64,000 nt of DNA from Paenibacillus sp. SYP-B4298 (GTDB taxonomy: Bacteria; Bacillota; Bacilli; Paenibacillales; Paenibacillaceae), in NCBI RefSeq assembly GCF_027627475.1, contig NZ_CP115484.1:1425501-1489500 (forward strand), in the 5' to 3' direction. Numbering within the stretch: position 1 is the stretch's first letter; each line of letters opens with the position of its first letter. A program made the position numbers and the translations under genes. The notes below the pieces were generated by a model, which worked only from the letters and a program-made list of their open reading frames with translations, did no database searches and was not told the DNA's origin. Shown in pieces: positions 17,700-25,730 of the stretch.

Positions 17700-19550
17700 G
17701 TGTCAATTCAAAAGTGGCTCAAGCTCGGGGCTGCAACCATGATGATTAGCATGTTCTGGATCTTCCTGGCAAGCCTGGGCTCTGGGGGGACGCTGAACTT
17801 TGTCGAGACGCCGCTGCGCGACCTGATGAGGCAGAAGTCCGATGCGGAGCGGGCGCCGGACAACCGGATCAAGATCATCAAGATTGATGAGGACTCGCTG
17901 GAGCAGCTAGGGCAGTTCCCGTGGGATCGCAGCCTGTACGCAGAACTGATCACCATGCTGGCTGAAGCAGGTGCCGAGGCGATCTTCCTCGATATTGTGT
18001 TGGCAGAGCCTGGACAGAATCCAGAGGCCGACGCCTATATGGCGGAGGTGATGGGACGTTATGGCAATGTCATCTTGCCTGCTGTCTTCAACATGAAGGT
18101 GCGCCAGACGGAAGCGGGCAAGCTGGAAGCGGATTCGGTCATCTATCCGGCTGCAACCATCCAGGCGCCGAGGGATCAGGTCGGTCATATTAATGTGATG
18201 CAGGACAAGGATGGCACGGTGCGGATGCTGACTATTGGCTTGCCTGACCCCGATGGGGAGATGATGCCTGCGGTCAGTGTCAAGCTGGCCAATCACCTGC
18301 TGGCGCCCAACGAACAGATACGATACGATTCATCGCATAACCAATGGCTTCGCGGCAGCCAGCCGATTCCGCTCAACAGCAAAAATCAGGTCGCGACTGA
18401 TTTTTTCTCTGAACCGCGCGAGCAGATGACGGCAACAACCGGCTATGATACCCAGTCCTTCTTTGATGTGCTGAGCGGCGAGGTGCCTGCCGACTATTTC
18501 AGCGGAGACATTGTGCTAATCGGGCCATGGGCTTCGGGCTTGCAGGATGAGTATCTGACACCTCTGAGCAAGACGCTCCGCATGTACGGGGTTGAGATTC
18601 ATGCCAACATGGTGCAATCGCTGGCGATGGGCGCATTCTATTTCGAGGCTCCTGCCGGTGCCAATTATGCAATCATTGTCTTGCTTACACTGCTCGCACT
18701 GATGCTGTTTGAACGGTTCAGAGGCAGACTTTCATTTGCCGTCTATGCGGCACTGACAGCAGCTTATGTTGCCTGCTGGCTTAGTCTGTATTTCTTCTCC
18801 TCCCTGTTCATCTCCCTCACTTATCCGTTCCTGGCATTGACTACGGCTCTCGTCTGGTCAATTGTTGCACATTATACGGCGGAGCGGAGAGAACGCGGGC
18901 GCGTCACGAATATTTTCGGGCGCTTCGTACCGCGCAGCGTCGTGGATGAAATGCTGGCCTCGGGCAAAGAAATCAAGGTCGGCGGACAGCGTCGGGATAT
19001 TAGTGTCATCTTCGTCGATATTCGCGGCTTCACGCCGATGTCGGAGCGGCTGCAGCCAGAGGAGGTCATCCAGGTGCTCAATGAATATCTCGATATTTGC
19101 ACGAAGGCCGTGTTCCATTGGCAAGGAACATTGGACAAATTTATCGGCGATGGTGTGATGGCGTTCTTTGGCGCGCCGCTTCAGCTAGACAATCACCCGG
19201 AGCTGGCAGTGCGCGCTGCGCTCGAGATGAAACGGCAATCGGATATATTGGAGCAAAAATGCATCGAGCAATTCGGCATCGGCGTCAAATTCGGCGTCGG
19301 CATCAACTGCGGTCCGGCTGTCGTCGGCAACATCGGATCAGAGATGCTGCGGCTAGACTATACGGCCATCGGAGATACCGTCAATCTGGCTGCCCGACTC
19401 GAGTCGAACGCGAAGCCCGGCCAGATTCTGATCAGTGAGGAGCTGCACCGCCGCACGGGGCATCTGTTCGTTACGGAGGATATGGGCGAGATCAAGGTGA
19501 AGGGCAAGGAGAAGCCAGTGCGCGTCTTTGCCGTGATGGCAGATTTATAA
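17700..19550 (+). CDS. CHASE2-domain class III adenylate cyclase
   Basis: This 616-residue membrane receptor cyclase makes cyclic AMP (or GMP). After an N-terminal membrane segment comes an extracellular CHASE2 sensor domain (about 40-310), then three hydrophobic helices (about 318-385) and a cytoplasmic cyclase domain (about 415-600). Metal-binding residues are D440 (FVDIRGF) and D484 (FIGDGVMAFFG). K480 and the Thr of DYTAIGDTVN occupy the base-selecting positions in the manner of adenylate cyclases, and NLAARLE supplies the transition-state Asn and Arg. The start is GTG 17700 with GGGAGG 6 nt upstream. Exported FecR and NHL-repeat proteins follow on the same strand with gaps of 38 and 49 nt, suggesting a three-gene operon for sensing outside the membrane. 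Confidence 0.9.
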   Translation: MSIQKWLKLGAATMMISMFWIFLASLGSGGTLNFVETPLRDLMRQKSDAERAPDNRIKIIKIDEDSLEQLGQFPWDRSLYAELITMLAEAGAEAIFLDIVLAEPGQNPEADAYMAEVMGRYGNVILPAVFNMKVRQTEAGKLEADSVIYPAATIQAPRDQVGHINVMQDKDGTVRMLTIGLPDPDGEMMPAVSVKLANHLLAPNEQIRYDSSHNQWLRGSQPIPLNSKNQVATDFFSEPREQMTATTGYDTQSFFDVLSGEVPADYFSGDIVLIGPWASGLQDEYLTPLSKTLRMYGVEIHANMVQSLAMGAFYFEAPAGANYAIIVLLTLLALMLFERFRGRLSFAVYAALTAAYVACWLSLYFFSSLFISLTYPFLALTTALVWSIVAHYTAERRERGRVTNIFGRFVPRSVVDEMLASGKEIKVGGQRRDISVIFVDIRGFTPMSERLQPEEVIQVLNEYLDICTKAVFHWQGTLDKFIGDGVMAFFGAPLQLDNHPELAVRAALEMKRQSDILEQKCIEQFGIGVKFGVGINCGPAVVGNIGSEMLRLDYTAIGDTVNLAARLESNAKPGQILISEELHRRTGHLFVTEDMGEIKVKGKEKPVRVFAVMADL

Positions 19551-19588
19551 GGATAGCGCACTGTACATAGGAGAGGAGAAGAAGCGAA

Positions 19589-21448
19589 ATGGCAGTTAAG
19601 CGGGTAATGGCACTATTGATCACATTCTTGCTGCTCGCGGGGCCTGTCGGCTTCATGGCGGGCAACAGCGACGCCGCCGCGGCGAATCGGGTAGCGATCG
19701 TAACGAGCCTGAAGGGCGAAGTCAAGGTCAAAAAATCAGGCGGCAGCAAGACGTTCAAGGCGTTCAAAAATATGAGCCTGAATGAAGGGGATACGCTATA
19801 CACCGGAGCCAAGGCGCAAGCGGTGCTGTCCTTGTCGAGCAAGGATGCCGATGAGGACAGTGTAACTGTCGGTGAGAACTCGCAGGTGGATTTCACGAAG
19901 CTGTCCGACAGTACAGGAACGAAGTCCAAGATGAGTATTTGGGCAGGCTCCATGTGGGTGAAGGTGAAGTCGATCTCCAATGCCAGCGATACCTTTGAAG
20001 TGGAGACGCCCACGTCCATCATGGGAGTGAGAGGCACCCAATTTTATGTCAGTGTATCGCCGGTAACCGGCGCGCATCAGACCGCGGTGCTGTCTGGTGT
20101 TGTCCGATTGGCAGCCAATCGGCTCACCCCCAGCGCTACAGTCTCTCTGTATCCAGAACAACAGATTGTTGTCGCCAATCCTGGCGGCAGCGCCATTCAA
20201 CATCAGGTTTCCCCTGTCGATGTGGAGACGCTGATCAGGAACGCCTCTCCGGCGATCATTGAGGCGATCATTAAGGATGCTGGCAGTATTCATAATGAGA
20301 ATGAAGCGATGATCCAGAAGCTGCGCGACTACATCAGGCAGCCGGGCGCTGCCACGCCAAGCTCATCCTTCCAGGATGTCGATGAACAATGGATACTCAA
20401 TCTGAACGCCTCGGAGCTGCTGGCGAACCTCGCCCTCGAATCGATTGAGGAAGGGAAGTTTACCAGGGAGAGTATGCAGAAGATCGTGGACTCGGCCAAT
20501 CTGGAGCTGCCTCAGGGAGGCAAGATTGATCTGTCTGGCAGCACCCAGCAGCAGCTTGAACCGTCTGAACGTGCAAGCATCGAGCGTGCTCGCTGGCTGA
20601 TGGAGCAAGCAAGGGCTAGCAAGCAGGCGAAGGAGCAAGAGCGGCTTAAACAGCGGGAGCTGTCGCGGGAGCTTCTTGAGAGACTCGAAAATCAGAGTGC
20701 GCAGAACAAGGCGGCGAATGAATTGAAGCTGGAGGAGATTCGCAAGCAAGCAGAGGAAGCGCTGAAGAAGAAATATACCGAGAAGGAATGGGAGCAATAT
20801 CTGGAGAATAAGCAAAAGGCAGAGCCGGAGAGCTCTAATCCCGGCAGCTCGGAGTCAGGCTCTTCTTCGGGGTCTAGCGGAGGTACAGTGACCGTACCGT
20901 CCACACCTGCTGCCAGATTGGCCTTCTCCTCGCCTTACAGCTCCGGCATGATAAGCAATCCTGAAGCTGGAAGCAGATTTCAGTTGGAGCTGCAGCTTAG
21001 CAGCTTTACGGGTTCGCGTGCAATTGCAGGCTATCAGATGAAGCTGGAATATGAGGGAGATTACATCGTCTTTGACGAGGAGAGCTTTGTTAGTGATCCG
21101 CTCTCTTACAGACAGAGCGCAGGTCTGTTCAATGTGGAGCCAGAGGGCGTAGATGTGCCTAATGCGCAGAGTGTGGATATTGTCCGTTCTTCCCTGGCAA
21201 GCGGTGCAGGCAGTAAGGGCGAGGTGACATACGCAGTCTCCAAGTTCGATGGCAGCGCGGTATCAATCAACGCTCAGCGGACAGTCATGAAGCTGCCGTT
21301 CAAGGTCGGTGCCCTGCCGGCAGGAGCCGGACAGCATACGGCCAAGGTTCGTATTGTGGAGCTGGTTGCAGTGGATAGCAGCGGCAATCCGATCCAGAGC
21401 ATCAGGCTGGGTGGCGAGCTTGTGCTGCAATTGAATAAAACAAGCTAA
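19589..21448 (+). CDS. Secreted FecR-domain protein with coiled coil and C-terminal beta-sandwich domain
   Basis: This 619-residue exported protein has a signal peptide (about 1-33) and a FecR-type beta domain (about 35-180; ETPTSIMGVRGTQFYVSV is the characteristic core). A helical, Glu/Lys/Gln-rich region (about 300-410) then looks like a coiled coil, followed by a Ser/Gly linker and a C-terminal domain of about 170 residues resembling cohesin or another cellulosome-type sandwich. FecR domains are best known as periplasmic sensors; in Gram-positives they occur on exported proteins of unclear role. It sits between the CHASE2 cyclase and the NHL protein and may present a signal to the cyclase, which is inferred from gene order alone. 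No anchor was found. Confidence 0.8.
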   Translation: MAVKRVMALLITFLLLAGPVGFMAGNSDAAAANRVAIVTSLKGEVKVKKSGGSKTFKAFKNMSLNEGDTLYTGAKAQAVLSLSSKDADEDSVTVGENSQVDFTKLSDSTGTKSKMSIWAGSMWVKVKSISNASDTFEVETPTSIMGVRGTQFYVSVSPVTGAHQTAVLSGVVRLAANRLTPSATVSLYPEQQIVVANPGGSAIQHQVSPVDVETLIRNASPAIIEAIIKDAGSIHNENEAMIQKLRDYIRQPGAATPSSSFQDVDEQWILNLNASELLANLALESIEEGKFTRESMQKIVDSANLELPQGGKIDLSGSTQQQLEPSERASIERARWLMEQARASKQAKEQERLKQRELSRELLERLENQSAQNKAANELKLEEIRKQAEEALKKKYTEKEWEQYLENKQKAEPESSNPGSSESGSSSGSSGGTVTVPSTPAARLAFSSPYSSGMISNPEAGSRFQLELQLSSFTGSRAIAGYQMKLEYEGDYIVFDEESFVSDPLSYRQSAGLFNVEPEGVDVPNAQSVDIVRSSLASGAGSKGEVTYAVSKFDGSAVSINAQRTVMKLPFKVGALPAGAGQHTAKVRIVELVAVDSSGNPIQSIRLGGELVLQLNKTS

Positions 21449-21497
21449 CACACAACGGACGCTTGGAATAGAGGCCATAGGGAGGGCGGACAACGAA

Positions 21498-23102
21498 ATG
21501 AATAGGAAGCATGCGATAAATACATTCATCAAGCGGAGCCTGGCAGCAGCGCTTGCGGCGCTCATCATGCTGCCGGCTGCAGCGGGCGCTGAGGCAGCAG
21601 CACAGTCGGGCAAGGATGCCATCTTGGCATCCAGGCATCTGTATGAGCTTCGGCTCTATGCCGGTACAGGGGAGATGGAGTGGCGAGACGGCGCAGCCAG
21701 ACAGGCAGCCTTTCGCGGGCCAGCAGCGCTGTTGCCCTACAAGGGTGGCCTGCTGGTAGCCGATGCAGGCAACCAGCGCATCCGCAGCATACAGGACGGC
21801 AAGGTGACGACTCGAGTCGGGCAGGATCTGGGTACAGACGGTCTGGGCCTGCTGATGGGCGCCCTGCATGATGGTACGAAGGGCGAAGCGATGTTCCAGA
21901 CGCCAGCCGGCATGGGAGCTGCCCCGGATGGAAGTGTGGTGATCGCTGATGTCGATAATCATGCCATTCGCCGTCTGGATGCCACTGGCAAGGTGACGAC
22001 GATTGCGGGCGACGGCAGGATCGGGCTGCGCGATGGCAAGGCGGAAGGAGCGAGATTTCATCATCCGCAGGCTGTGGCCGTCGCCTCGGACGGCACGATC
22101 TATGTGGCCGATACGCTCAATCATGTCATCCGCCGTATTCAAGACGGCCAGGTCACAACGTTGAACGCAGCAGCCAGCCGCGCCATCGAATATTTTCCTG
22201 GCGTAGCGGATATGGCCGGAGATTATGCGGACGGGCCGCTGGCATCGGCGAAATTCAATGAGCCTAGCGGTCTGGCGCTGGATCAGCAAGGCAATCTGTA
22301 TGTTAGCGATACGGGCAATCAACGGATTCGCTATATTGATCTGTCTCGTGGCACCGTCACGACGGTAGCGGGAGGCAGCCAGGTCGTCTACGAACGAAAC
22401 GCGGCTTATGCGGAGGGGGGTTATGCGGATGGTCTGGCGCATAATGCCCGTTTCCGGGCGCCGCGCGGTCTGGCGGTGACGCCTTCCGGCGGTCTGCTGA
22501 TTGCGGATTCCTTGAATCATGCGATCCGCTATCTGGCAGACGGTCAGGTAACGACACTTGCTGGCGTAGCGGGAGAGGCAGGCACACTAGATGGCATCGC
22601 GGCCTACGCTTCCCTGAAGCGGCCTGTCGATGTCGCTGTCCTGGCGGACGGGACGATTGCCATCGCTGATCTGGGCAATAATCTGGTGCGGACGCTCGCT
22701 CCATATACGCTGCCAGCGGACTTCACAGCAGGCGATACGGTGCAGTTACTGTATAATCAGACGATCATTCGTTCTGATATTGCTCCTGTCATTCGCAAGG
22801 GGACGACATTTGTCCCGCTTCGCGTTCTCGCGGAAAAGCTCGGTTACGAGGTGAACTATACGGGCGGTGCAGCATCGATTAGTCGTGAGGGAGTTGTCTA
22901 TACCGTTAAGGAAGGCTCGAACCAGATTGTGAAGCGGATAGCGGGCAAGCAGGCGGAGACGGTGCAGCTTCAAGCAGCGGTGACGGTCAGCGGCGGCAGA
23001 ATGCTGGTTCCTGTGCGCTTCTTCGCCGAGGAGGCTGGCCTGGATGTTCAGTGGCTGGGCTCGCAGAATGCGGTGTTGGTGCGCGAGCGCTACAGCAAGT
23101 AG
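21498..23102 (+). CDS. Secreted NHL-repeat beta-propeller with copper-amine-oxidase-like C-terminal domain
   Basis: This is a 534-residue exported protein. A signal peptide (about 1-34) is followed by NHL repeats forming a propeller (about 40-400); the repeat runs like GLAVTPSGGLLIADSLNHAI and recurs about six times. The C-terminal 110 residues (FVPLRVLAEKLGYEVNYTGG then MLVPVRFFAEEAGLDVQW) form the stalk domain called copper amine oxidase-like N-terminal domain, common on Paenibacillus and Clostridium exported proteins; it is not an oxidase. Last gene of the cyclase-FecR-NHL set. A scaffold or ligand-binding role outside the cell is likely. Confidence 0.85.
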   Translation: MNRKHAINTFIKRSLAAALAALIMLPAAAGAEAAAQSGKDAILASRHLYELRLYAGTGEMEWRDGAARQAAFRGPAALLPYKGGLLVADAGNQRIRSIQDGKVTTRVGQDLGTDGLGLLMGALHDGTKGEAMFQTPAGMGAAPDGSVVIADVDNHAIRRLDATGKVTTIAGDGRIGLRDGKAEGARFHHPQAVAVASDGTIYVADTLNHVIRRIQDGQVTTLNAAASRAIEYFPGVADMAGDYADGPLASAKFNEPSGLALDQQGNLYVSDTGNQRIRYIDLSRGTVTTVAGGSQVVYERNAAYAEGGYADGLAHNARFRAPRGLAVTPSGGLLIADSLNHAIRYLADGQVTTLAGVAGEAGTLDGIAAYASLKRPVDVAVLADGTIAIADLGNNLVRTLAPYTLPADFTAGDTVQLLYNQTIIRSDIAPVIRKGTTFVPLRVLAEKLGYEVNYTGGAASISREGVVYTVKEGSNQIVKRIAGKQAETVQLQAAVTVSGGRMLVPVRFFAEEAGLDVQWLGSQNAVLVRERYSK

Positions 23103-23182
23103 ACTATTGCTTGATTGGAGTAAGAGGAATGAGGTGCTCAAAAAGGGCTGGAATCCGTCTAAGCGAGCGCCGTCAACAGAAC

Positions 23183-23226
23183 AGGAGCCTTGCACACCCG
23201 CATCGAATGCGGGGAGCAAGGCTCCT
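23183..23226. terminator. Strong hairpin between the NHL gene and the small membrane protein gene
   Basis: Eleven paired bases (AGGAGCCTTGC 23183-23193 with GCAAGGCTCCT 23216-23226) enclose a second 7-bp stem CCCGCAT/ATGCGGG. It lies between two convergent genes and can serve both; the minus-strand tail GTTCTGTTG is moderately T-rich. Confidence 0.65.
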
Positions 23227-23278
23227 GGCTTGTCCAGCCTGTACCGGTCGCTCTGGAGCAAGTATGGCGTTGCCGAAT

Positions 23279-23416
23279 TTATGACAAAATAAGCAACAGG
23301 GAGACGGCAATGACGATAACAGCGAAGCTGGCGGCAAGCCAGATGATCGCCTTCTTATTGACTTCTTCCTTAGGCTTTTGCTGCAGAACCGGGGCGCGCT
23401 TGCGTGGTGCGCTCAT
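23279..23416 (-). CDS. Small 45-residue single-span membrane protein
   Basis: The minus strand carries a short frame with coding character: ATG at 23414-23416, stop TAA at 23279-23281. The peptide starts MSAPRKRAPVLQQKPKEEVN, a basic cytoplasmic tail, followed by one membrane helix (IIWLAASFAVIVIAVSLLLI). GAAAGGTTG upstream can serve as a ribosome binding site about 10 nt from the ATG. It is convergent with the NHL gene, shares the hairpin at 23183-23226 as terminator, and is divergent from pyrD. No family is recognised; small proteins of this form are common and poorly described in Bacillales. Confidence 0.6.
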   Translation of the reverse strand: MSAPRKRAPVLQQKPKEEVNKKAIIWLAASFAVIVIAVSLLLILS

Positions 23417-23515
23417 CACTCATCAACCTTTCTATAACGAATATGAAGTTCAGATTACCCTCATTGTAATCGTTTTCGATTGCGGCTGCAACCGTTGCGC
23501 ATCGGAAAAAGGGGC

Positions 23516-23545
23516 GAGCCAGCGGCAAGCAGGCTCTTTTCTTTT
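23516..23545 (+). terminator. Hairpin with T run in the pyrD leader (terminator or attenuator)
   Basis: GAGCC (23516-23520) pairs with GGCTC (23532-23536), followed by TTTTCTTTTT. It ends about 60 nt upstream of pyrD, with no gene directly before it on this strand. A leader attenuator for pyrD is possible; an upstream antiterminator was not identified. Confidence 0.45.
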
Positions 23546-23606
23546 TGGCGGGAAACAGCTAAACTTAAATTCATGAGGCATACATAGAGAGAACGGAGTG
23601 AGACGT

Positions 23607-24704
23607 TTGTTGTACAAGACTATAGCCAAGCCGGTATTGTTCCGCATGGACCCGGAGAAGGCGCATCATCTGACCGTGCACGGACTGGCTGCGGCAGCGA
23701 AGATACCTGGCATGAAGGCGGTAATGAATGGCGCATGGGGAGCGCCTCGTTCCGAGCAGCTTGCTACAGAGCTGCTGGGCATCCGCTTTTCGAATCCGGT
23801 AGGTCTGGCAGCAGGGCTGGACAAGAATGCGCAGGCGGTTGAAGGGTTTTCCAGTATGGGGTTTGGATTCATGGAGGTCGGGACAGTCACTCCCAAGGGG
23901 CAGGAGGGAAATCCGAAGCCGCGGATGTTCCGTCTGCCGCCGGATGAAGGGCTCATCAATCGGATGGGGTTCAACAATGAGGGGACGGAGGCGATGGCTG
24001 CGCGTCTGGCTCGCTTGCACTCGCGCCCGATCCCGCTGGCGATCAATATCGGGAAAAATAAAGTGACGCCTAACGAGACGGCACATGAGGACTACGAGCA
24101 ATGCATCCGCAGTCTCTACGCCTACGGCGATTTTTTTGTCGTCAATATCAGTTCTCCGAATACACCGGATCTTCGCGAGCTTCAGCATGGCGATGAGCTG
24201 AAGAAGCTGCTCGAGACCGTGGCCGGGGAGATTGGCAGACAAGCGCAGCGAGATGGCGGCAAGGCGAAGCCGTTCCTCGTGAAGATTGCACCGGATATGA
24301 CGGAGGAGCAGCTTGAATACACCGTCCATACAATACAAGAGAGCGGCGCGGCAGGCATTATCGCGACCAATACGACGATCTCCCGCACAGGTCTGACCCA
24401 TTCGAACGCCAAGGAGACGGGGGGATTGAGCGGTGTGCCGGTCAAGGAACGCTCTACTGAGGTGATTCGCAGCGTCTACAGGATGACGGGAGGGCGTCTG
24501 CCTATTATCGGCTCCGGCGGTATCTTCACCGCTGAGGATGCCTATGAGAAGATTCGTGCCGGGGCCAGCCTGGTGGAGGTATATACCGCCCTCATCTATA
24601 AGGGGCCTACATTGCTTAAAGACATGAACAACGGCTTGATTCGGCTTTTGCAGCGTGACGGTCTGCGTCACATTTCGGAGGCGGTGGGAGCGGATCACAG
24701 ATAA
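23607..24704 (+). CDS. pyrD: Dihydroorotate dehydrogenase, quinone-dependent (class 2)
   Basis: This 365-residue FMN enzyme oxidises dihydroorotate to orotate in pyrimidine synthesis and passes electrons to membrane quinone. The N-terminal helical extension (LYKTIAKPVLFRMDPEKAHH) is the membrane and quinone site that marks class 2. NPVGLAAGLDKN, FMEVGTVTPKGQEGNPKPR and NRMGFNNEG are family motifs; NISSPNTPDLRELQ holds the active-site Ser, and IIGSGGIFTAEDAYEKI binds FMN phosphate. The start is taken as TTG 23607 with GGAG 8 nt upstream; GTG 23598 is in frame but overlaps that site. It stands outside a pyr operon, which is usual for class 2 enzymes. A small alarmone synthetase gene follows after 22 nt. 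Confidence 0.9.
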   Translation: MLYKTIAKPVLFRMDPEKAHHLTVHGLAAAAKIPGMKAVMNGAWGAPRSEQLATELLGIRFSNPVGLAAGLDKNAQAVEGFSSMGFGFMEVGTVTPKGQEGNPKPRMFRLPPDEGLINRMGFNNEGTEAMAARLARLHSRPIPLAINIGKNKVTPNETAHEDYEQCIRSLYAYGDFFVVNISSPNTPDLRELQHGDELKKLLETVAGEIGRQAQRDGGKAKPFLVKIAPDMTEEQLEYTVHTIQESGAAGIIATNTTISRTGLTHSNAKETGGLSGVPVKERSTEVIRSVYRMTGGRLPIIGSGGIFTAEDAYEKIRAGASLVEVYTALIYKGPTLLKDMNNGLIRLLQRDGLRHISEAVGADHR

Positions 24705-24726
24705 CAGAGGTTGGAGGCGACGCATC

Positions 24727-25530
24727 GTGGATGGAAGGGATTGGAATTATTTTTTGCTTCCATATGAGCAAGCGGTTGAGGAGCTGAAGGTAAAATTCAA
24801 GACGATGCGGGGCGAGTTGAAGGTCAGGGAGTCGTATGCCCCCATCGAATTCGTAACTGGCCGTGTCAAACGGATTTCCAGTATTTTGGAGAAGGCCAAG
24901 CGGCTCCAGGTGCCGATGGATCAATTGGAGAGCGGAATTGAGGATATCGCCGGTATTCGGATTATGTGCCAGTTCGTTGATGATATTCGCCGCGTGGCGG
25001 ACTTTATTCGGGCTCGCAAGGACTTAACGCTTATTGCGGAAAAGGATTATATTACCAACTTCAAGGAGAGCGGCTATCGCAGCTTCCATATGATTGTGGA
25101 ATATCCGGTGCAGACGGCGCTCGGACTCAAAAAGGTGCTGGCGGAGATTCAGATCCGAACGCTCGCGATGAACTTTTGGGCAACAATCGAGCATTCACTG
25201 AATTACAAGTATAAGGAAAGCTTGCCAGAAGAGGTGCGTCGGAGATTGAAGACGGCAGCGGAGGCAGCCTCTGTGCTGGATAATGAGATGTCTAGCATCC
25301 GGCAGGAGATCTTAAGCGCTCAGCGCGGCTTTGAGGAGAAATCGAATACAGTGTCCAAGGTGCTGACAGGCATCCAGGATCTATATTTTTATCATCGAGT
25401 GCGTGAGGCGGCGCAGTTCCAGCTTCGATTCAATGAGCTGTGGGAAAAAGAGAACGCCTGGGATATGAAGCAGCTTTCGGAGGACATTCAGGAGGCGATC
25501 TCAAGAGCCAAGGGCAGCGCTTTGTCTTGA
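24727..25530 (+). CDS. relQ: Small alarmone synthetase (RelQ/YjbM-like GTP pyrophosphokinase)
   Basis: This 267-residue single-domain (p)ppGpp synthetase has the RelA_SpoT synthetase core (about 30-190) with GRVKRISSILEKAKR, DIAGIRIMCQFVDDI, ESGYRSFHMIVEYP and AEIQIRTLAMNFWATIEHSLNYKYK, which hold the ATP and GTP contacts and the catalytic acidic residues. Hydrolase, TGS and ACT domains are missing, so it only makes alarmone. A helical C-terminal part (about 190-267) makes it longer than many RelQ proteins. GGAGG lies 9 nt before GTG 24727. In Bacillota these enzymes respond to cell-wall stress or act as tetramers activated by pppGpp; which applies here is unknown. Confidence 0.88.
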   Translation: MDGRDWNYFLLPYEQAVEELKVKFKTMRGELKVRESYAPIEFVTGRVKRISSILEKAKRLQVPMDQLESGIEDIAGIRIMCQFVDDIRRVADFIRARKDLTLIAEKDYITNFKESGYRSFHMIVEYPVQTALGLKKVLAEIQIRTLAMNFWATIEHSLNYKYKESLPEEVRRRLKTAAEAASVLDNEMSSIRQEILSAQRGFEEKSNTVSKVLTGIQDLYFYHRVREAAQFQLRFNELWEKENAWDMKQLSEDIQEAISRAKGSALS

Positions 25531-25542
25531 GGGCAATACAGT

Positions 25543-25576
25543 AATCCCCGGCGCTCGCAAGATGAGCCCGGGGATT
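25543..25576 (+). terminator. Terminator-like hairpin after relQ
   Basis: AATCCCCGG (25543-25551) pairs perfectly with CCGGGGATT (25568-25576). There is no clear T tract. The rest of the 200-bp gap to the next gene shows nothing convincing. Confidence 0.5.
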
Positions 25577-25730
25577 GCTGTTGCCATTCATGCTGCATGA
25601 AGCAGCCCGATTAACCCCAAAATAACCCCAATAGCCAGGGAATGCACGCGCCTTCTCCAAGCTTGCAGTCCCTGGTTCACGGCAGGTACGTAATGGACAT
25701 CATGAGATTAGAACAAGGAGACCGTGAAGG

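Noticed and set aside
23190-23576. A 128-codon plus-strand frame after the NHL gene
   Set aside because: It runs through a strong hairpin and opposite the better-supported 45-residue gene, and has no recognisable content.
25590-25720. A possible small minus-strand membrane peptide (ending SLAIGVILGLIGLLHAA)
   Set aside because: The hydrophobic stretch looks tempting, but no ribosome binding site or good start codon was found, so it is not listed as a gene.
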